Origin: Sphingomonas sp. ERG5
GTDB lineage: Bacteria > Pseudomonadota > Alphaproteobacteria > Sphingomonadales > Sphingomonadaceae
Length of the DNA: 42,274 nt
Assembly: GCF_000803065.1 (NCBI RefSeq)
Contig: NZ_JSXI01000082.1
Span: 1-42,274 of the forward strand
Direction: 5' to 3'
Both the position numbers and the translations under genes were made by a program. Numbering within the stretch: position 1 is the stretch's first letter; each line of letters begins with the position of its first letter. This document shows positions 39,890 through 42,274 of the stretch, one piece after another. A model generated the notes under the pieces. That model made no database searches, had not been told where the DNA came from, and saw only the letters and a list, made by a program, of their open reading frames with translations.

Positions 39890-40645
39890 GTGATTCTCGC
39901 TGACCTGGCCTTCGCCGCCGGTGCCGGCCTGATCGGCGGCGCGATGAACGCGCTCGCCGGTGGCGGCACCTTCGCGACCATGCCGACGCTGATCGCGCTT
40001 GGCCTGCCCTCGCCGATCGCCAATGCGACCAGCAATGTCGCGCTGCAGCCCGGCGCGATGGCCAGCGCCTGGGCCTATCGCGACGGGCTGCAGCCGTTGT
40101 CGGGCCTGTCGATCCGGCTGCTGACCGGCATCACCTTTGCCGGCGGCGTCGCCGGCAGCCTGTTGCTGGTCGCGACGCCGACCCGGGTGTTCGACGTGGT
40201 CATTCCCTGGCTGTTGCTGCTCGCGACCGTCGCGCTGGCGTTCGGCAAGCGCGGCGCGGCGGCGCTGGCCGACCGGATCAGCATCGGACCGAAGACGCTG
40301 ATCGGCGCGCAGGCATTGCTTGGCATCTATGGCGGGTATTTCGGTGGTGGCGTGGGCCTGATGATGACCGCGACCTGGGGATTGCTGTCGGGTGCGGAGC
40401 CGCATCGCCTGGCCGCGCCGCGCACCTTGATGCTGGCCACCGCCAATGCGGCGGCGACGATCATCTTCGTCGCCACTGGCATGGTGCGCTGGCTGCTGTG
40501 CCTGCCGATGCTCGCGGGTGCGGTCGCTGGTGGTTATCTCGGCGCACGGCTCGGGCGCGTGCTGCCGCCGGCGGTGATCCGGGTCTGGACTCTGTTGGTG
40601 ACGGCAATCACCACCGCCGTGTTCTTCTGGCGCGCTTATGGTTGA
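39890..40645 (+). CDS. TauE/SafE family (sulfite/organosulfonate) transport protein
   Basis: A 251-residue inner-membrane protein with seven to eight hydrophobic helices. The N-terminal motif GAGLIGGAMNALAGGGTFATMPTLIALGLP and the mid-protein LLGIYGGYFGGGVGLMM are the two family signatures. Members export sulfite or import sulfonates, or act as general anion transporters. The start is placed at GTG 39890 (AAGGGG upstream), because the upstream ATG at 39857 falls inside a family B palindrome. Substrate uncertain. Confidence 0.88.
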   Translation: MILADLAFAAGAGLIGGAMNALAGGGTFATMPTLIALGLPSPIANATSNVALQPGAMASAWAYRDGLQPLSGLSIRLLTGITFAGGVAGSLLLVATPTRVFDVVIPWLLLLATVALAFGKRGAAALADRISIGPKTLIGAQALLGIYGGYFGGGVGLMMTATWGLLSGAEPHRLAAPRTLMLATANAAATIIFVATGMVRWLLCLPMLAGAVAGGYLGARLGRVLPPAVIRVWTLLVTAITTAVFFWRAYG

Positions 40646-40689
40646 GACCTTTTCCGAGTAGCGAGAGTCGGCGAGCAACGGGAGGCGGC

Positions 40690-41127
40690 ATGCGGACTCG
40701 GAACCTGATCGGCCTTGGCGTCGCTGCGACAGCAGCATGCTACCTCCTCATTGAGAGGTCGCAGACCAACGGCATCATCGGCTTCTTCCACGAAAGGCTA
40801 TCGGTATCGATGTTTGCCTGCTGGTTTGCCGGTTACATCGTCGTCACGATCAGTCCCGCGACATGCGCCATTTCCTTCTGGCTGCTCGCAAAGCGATCGC
40901 GCCACGGGTGGATCCTGCATCTTGCCGTGGCGCCGGCGATCTACGCCATCTTTCTAGCCGCTACTGATCTCATGCTCTTTGCGGCAGGCGAACAGGATGT
41001 GGACCCATTGTCCGCGCGTGCGATTATTCCGGCAATGCTTTTGCTGATGATCTGCCCGATCGTGTATTTCGTTGCGCTCGGTTTTCGGACAATCGGTGCG
41101 CTTCGACGGCGTGCAAAGGTCGGCTAG
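40690..41127 (+). CDS. Hypothetical four-helix membrane protein
   Basis: A 145-residue protein with hydrophobic segments at about residues 7-20, 40-62, 76-98 and 112-130. There is no recognisable motif. GGGAGG lies four bases before the ATG at 40690. The TAG stop (41125-41127) is part of the first end of a 137-bp palindrome. The gene looks lower in GC than its neighbours. No function is proposed. Confidence 0.7.
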   Translation: MRTRNLIGLGVAATAACYLLIERSQTNGIIGFFHERLSVSMFACWFAGYIVVTISPATCAISFWLLAKRSRHGWILHLAVAPAIYAIFLAATDLMLFAAGEQDVDPLSARAIIPAMLLLMICPIVYFVALGFRTIGALRRRAKVG

Positions 41128-41260
41128 AGCGGCTTCGGCTTGGGTGGAATCGCCCCCTCCGTTCGGGCTGAGCCTGTCGAAGCCCATGCGCTGTAAGTGC
41201 CCTTCGACAGGCTCAGGGCGAACGGGGGTAGTGGATCAACCCAGCTCGAAACCGCTCTAG
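41124..41260. repeat. Family B nested palindrome with CTAGAGCGG ends (137 bp)
   Basis: The ends CTAGAGCGG (41124-41132) and CCGCTCTAG (41252-41260) are exact inverse copies. The arms continue imperfectly inward (TTCGGCTTGGGT against ACCCAGCTCGAA) and tighten again to an inner pair with CTGAGCCTGTCGAAG and CTTCGACAGGCTCAG around a loop of about 18 bases. The left end supplies the TAG stop of the upstream gene. It may be a MITE-like element or a terminator. Confidence 0.85.
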
Positions 41261-41296
41261 CCGCCACGTATCGCTACCCTCAGCGCAGGATCGAGG

Positions 41297-41448
41297 TTCG
41301 CGCGGAGGCGTGGAGGCGTGGAGGCGCAGGGATGTTATGCTCGCTGCTCTCGCGCCGATCATGACGCCACGTCGTCCGATGCGCTGTTCTCCGAAAATGC
41401 CCTGACGTCACCATAACCACTCTCTGCGTCTCCGCGCCTCCGCGTGAA
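41297..41448. repeat. Family C palindromic element with short tandem repeats
   Basis: The left arm TTCGCGCGGAGGCG is followed by two direct GTGGAGGCG units and a further GCAGGGA. The right arm TCTCTGCGTCTCCGCGCC ... CGCGTGAA is its near inverse complement with the tandem unit collapsed. Between the arms are about 90 bases of unremarkable sequence. I recall sequences of this CTGCGTCTCCGCG type in sphingomonad intergenic regions. Together with the preceding element it fills most of the gene-free 41128-41508 interval. Confidence 0.7.
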
Positions 41449-41508
41449 TCCTCTTTCTCCCCCTATCGGCCCGCGTGGATATCGAACCGGCGCGCCTTAT
41501 GGCCGCGT

Positions 41509-42120
41509 TCAGCCGGGCCGGCGCATCCGGAACAATTGCGCTTCGGTGATTTCGAAATAATCCCCCGCGCCGCCGCCGCGCAGGATCGGTTGTGCCCGGG
41601 CGGTCTGATAGACGCCATTGTCGATCAATGCCGCATCGATATGGATCCCGACCGCCTCACCCAGCACCAGCCATTGGTCGAGCGCATCGCCGTCCTTGTT
41701 CTCGAGCCTCAACAACTGAGTCAGGCGGCATTCGAACGCCACCGGGCTGGCCGCGACGCGCGGCGGCGCGACCAGGCGCGACCGTGCCGTCTCCAGCCCG
41801 GCCAGCGCGAATTCGTCACCCGCCACCGCCGCCGAGGTGGCGTTCATCGCCTCGGCCAGCGGTCGGGTGGCGAGATTCCACACGAACTCGCCGCTCGCCT
41901 CGATATTGGCGACGCTGTCCTTCCAGCCGGTCGAGGAGAAACCGATGATCGGCGGGCGGTAGCTGAACAGGTTGAAGAAGGAATAGGGCGCAAGATTGCG
42001 CACGCCGGTCGGGCTCACCGTGCTGATCCAGCCGATTGGCCGGGGCGCGACGATCGCGTTCAGTGGATCATGGGCTAGGCCATGACCCTGTTCGGGCTGA
42101 TAGAAATATTGCTCCGGCAT
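41509..42120 (-). CDS. Flavin reductase family protein (FMN-binding split barrel)
   Basis: A 203-residue protein of the flavin reductase-like domain family. It has the signature NAIVAPRPIGWISTVSPTGVRNLAPYSFFNLFSYRPPIIGFSS, then KDSVANIEASGEFVWNLAT, EFALAGLETARSRLVAPPRVAASPVAFECRL, and VLGEAVGIHIDAAL. These proteins bind FMN and use NAD(P)H to reduce it, often for a partner monooxygenase; none is adjacent. The ATG at 42118-42120 has GGG shortly before it. Confidence 0.9.
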   Translation of the reverse strand: MPEQYFYQPEQGHGLAHDPLNAIVAPRPIGWISTVSPTGVRNLAPYSFFNLFSYRPPIIGFSSTGWKDSVANIEASGEFVWNLATRPLAEAMNATSAAVAGDEFALAGLETARSRLVAPPRVAASPVAFECRLTQLLRLENKDGDALDQWLVLGEAVGIHIDAALIDNGVYQTARAQPILRGGGAGDYFEITEAQLFRMRRPG

Positions 42121-42202
42121 CCCGATGTGGTTCCCCGCGTTCGATTACTGGTCAACCGGATGACGTTAGCCGATACAGGTGCCGGGATGTAACCGATTGC
42201 CA

Positions 42203-42274
42203 GTGACGGCCGAACAAGAGGCACAGATGGAAGATCCGGTCGACTCTTTGCCCCCGTCAGCGATGGGCGATGCC
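42203..42274 (+). CDS. 5' fragment of an unknown gene (runs off the window)
   Basis: From GTG at 42203 (VTAEQEAQMEDPVDSLPPSAMGDA) or the in-frame ATG at 42227 the frame remains open to the last base. AAGAGG upstream of the ATG could serve as a ribosome-binding site. It is divergent from the flavin reductase gene. Too little is visible to name it. Confidence 0.35.
   Translation, partial: MTAEQEAQMEDPVDSLPPSAMGDA

Noticed and set aside
41297..41448. CRISPR array at the GGAGGCGT repeats
   Set aside because: The units are directly adjacent and too short, there are no unique spacers of constant length, and no cas genes are present.

Overview
The window looks like chromosomal DNA from a sphingomonad (Sphingomonas or a close relative, Alphaproteobacteria). 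The evidence is the high GC content with strong third-position G/C bias, the MipZ-type division ATPase, the AsnC/Lrp, TauE/SafE and COG4798-type genes, a dispersed dnaN/recF/gyrB arrangement without dnaA, and intergenic palindromes of the TTCGACAGGCTCAGGGCGAACGG class that I recall from sphingomonad genomes. The species assignment is inference; no search was run.

Layout. 1-5.1 kb: the 3' end of a TonB-family gene, a hemerythrin-domain gene, topA with an overlapping acetyltransferase gene, a MAPEG protein and a Sel1-like protein. 5.2-8.7 kb: panC, then divergently mipZ, a membrane-anchored J-domain gene and a phosphomannomutase/phosphoglucomutase gene. 8.7-13.3 kb: an unrecognised Cys-containing protein, a DnaQ-like exonuclease and a tightly overlapping three-gene signalling operon (CHASE3 histidine kinase, stand-alone receiver, receiver-HWE/HisKA_2 kinase). 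13.4-15.9 kb: an accessory-looking patch of visibly lower GC with an acetyltransferase, an orphan LolC/E-type permease and a small membrane protein. It carries two copies of a GGGACACAATACTAA palindrome, one of which encloses an internally deleted RAYT transposase gene.

16.1-20.4 kb: two tandem paralogous methyltransferase-like genes that both encode export signals, a VOC protein, a threonine-dehydratase-like PLP enzyme with a divergent AsnC/Lrp regulator, and a conserved hypothetical. 20.4-25.7 kb (minus strand): recF, an OmpA-family gene with an EF-hand loop, a periplasmic coiled-coil protein, and gyrB. 25.8-29 kb: an AhpD-like protein, a COQ4-family gene with a clear promoter/operator, and a GT39-like membrane glycosyltransferase. 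29.2-33.6 kb (minus strand): dnaN followed one base later by two tandem GT39-like genes. 33.9-35.2 kb: two tandem outer-membrane beta-barrel genes. 35.4-38.4 kb: a histidine phosphatase with an overlapping secreted protein gene, and a LysR regulator divergent from an NAD(P)-binding epimerase. 38.5-42.3 kb: rlmN, a TauE/SafE permease, a small membrane protein, a flavin reductase and the start of a further gene.

The most striking non-coding content is at least four families of long intergenic palindromes. One three-copy family, with up to 34-bp perfect inner arms, abuts or supplies the stop codon of the upstream gene in every copy. A 137-bp palindrome with CTAGAGCGG/CCGCTCTAG ends supplies a stop codon in the same way. 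Other regulatory candidates are two inverted TTAACCAT (CtrA-like) motifs before the Sel1-like gene, an operator overlapping the -10 of the COQ4-family gene, and a GCAAATTTGC palindrome between the PLP enzyme and its AsnC/Lrp neighbour. No tRNA, rRNA or CRISPR array was seen. No complete mobile element was seen apart from these palindromes and the RAYT remnant.
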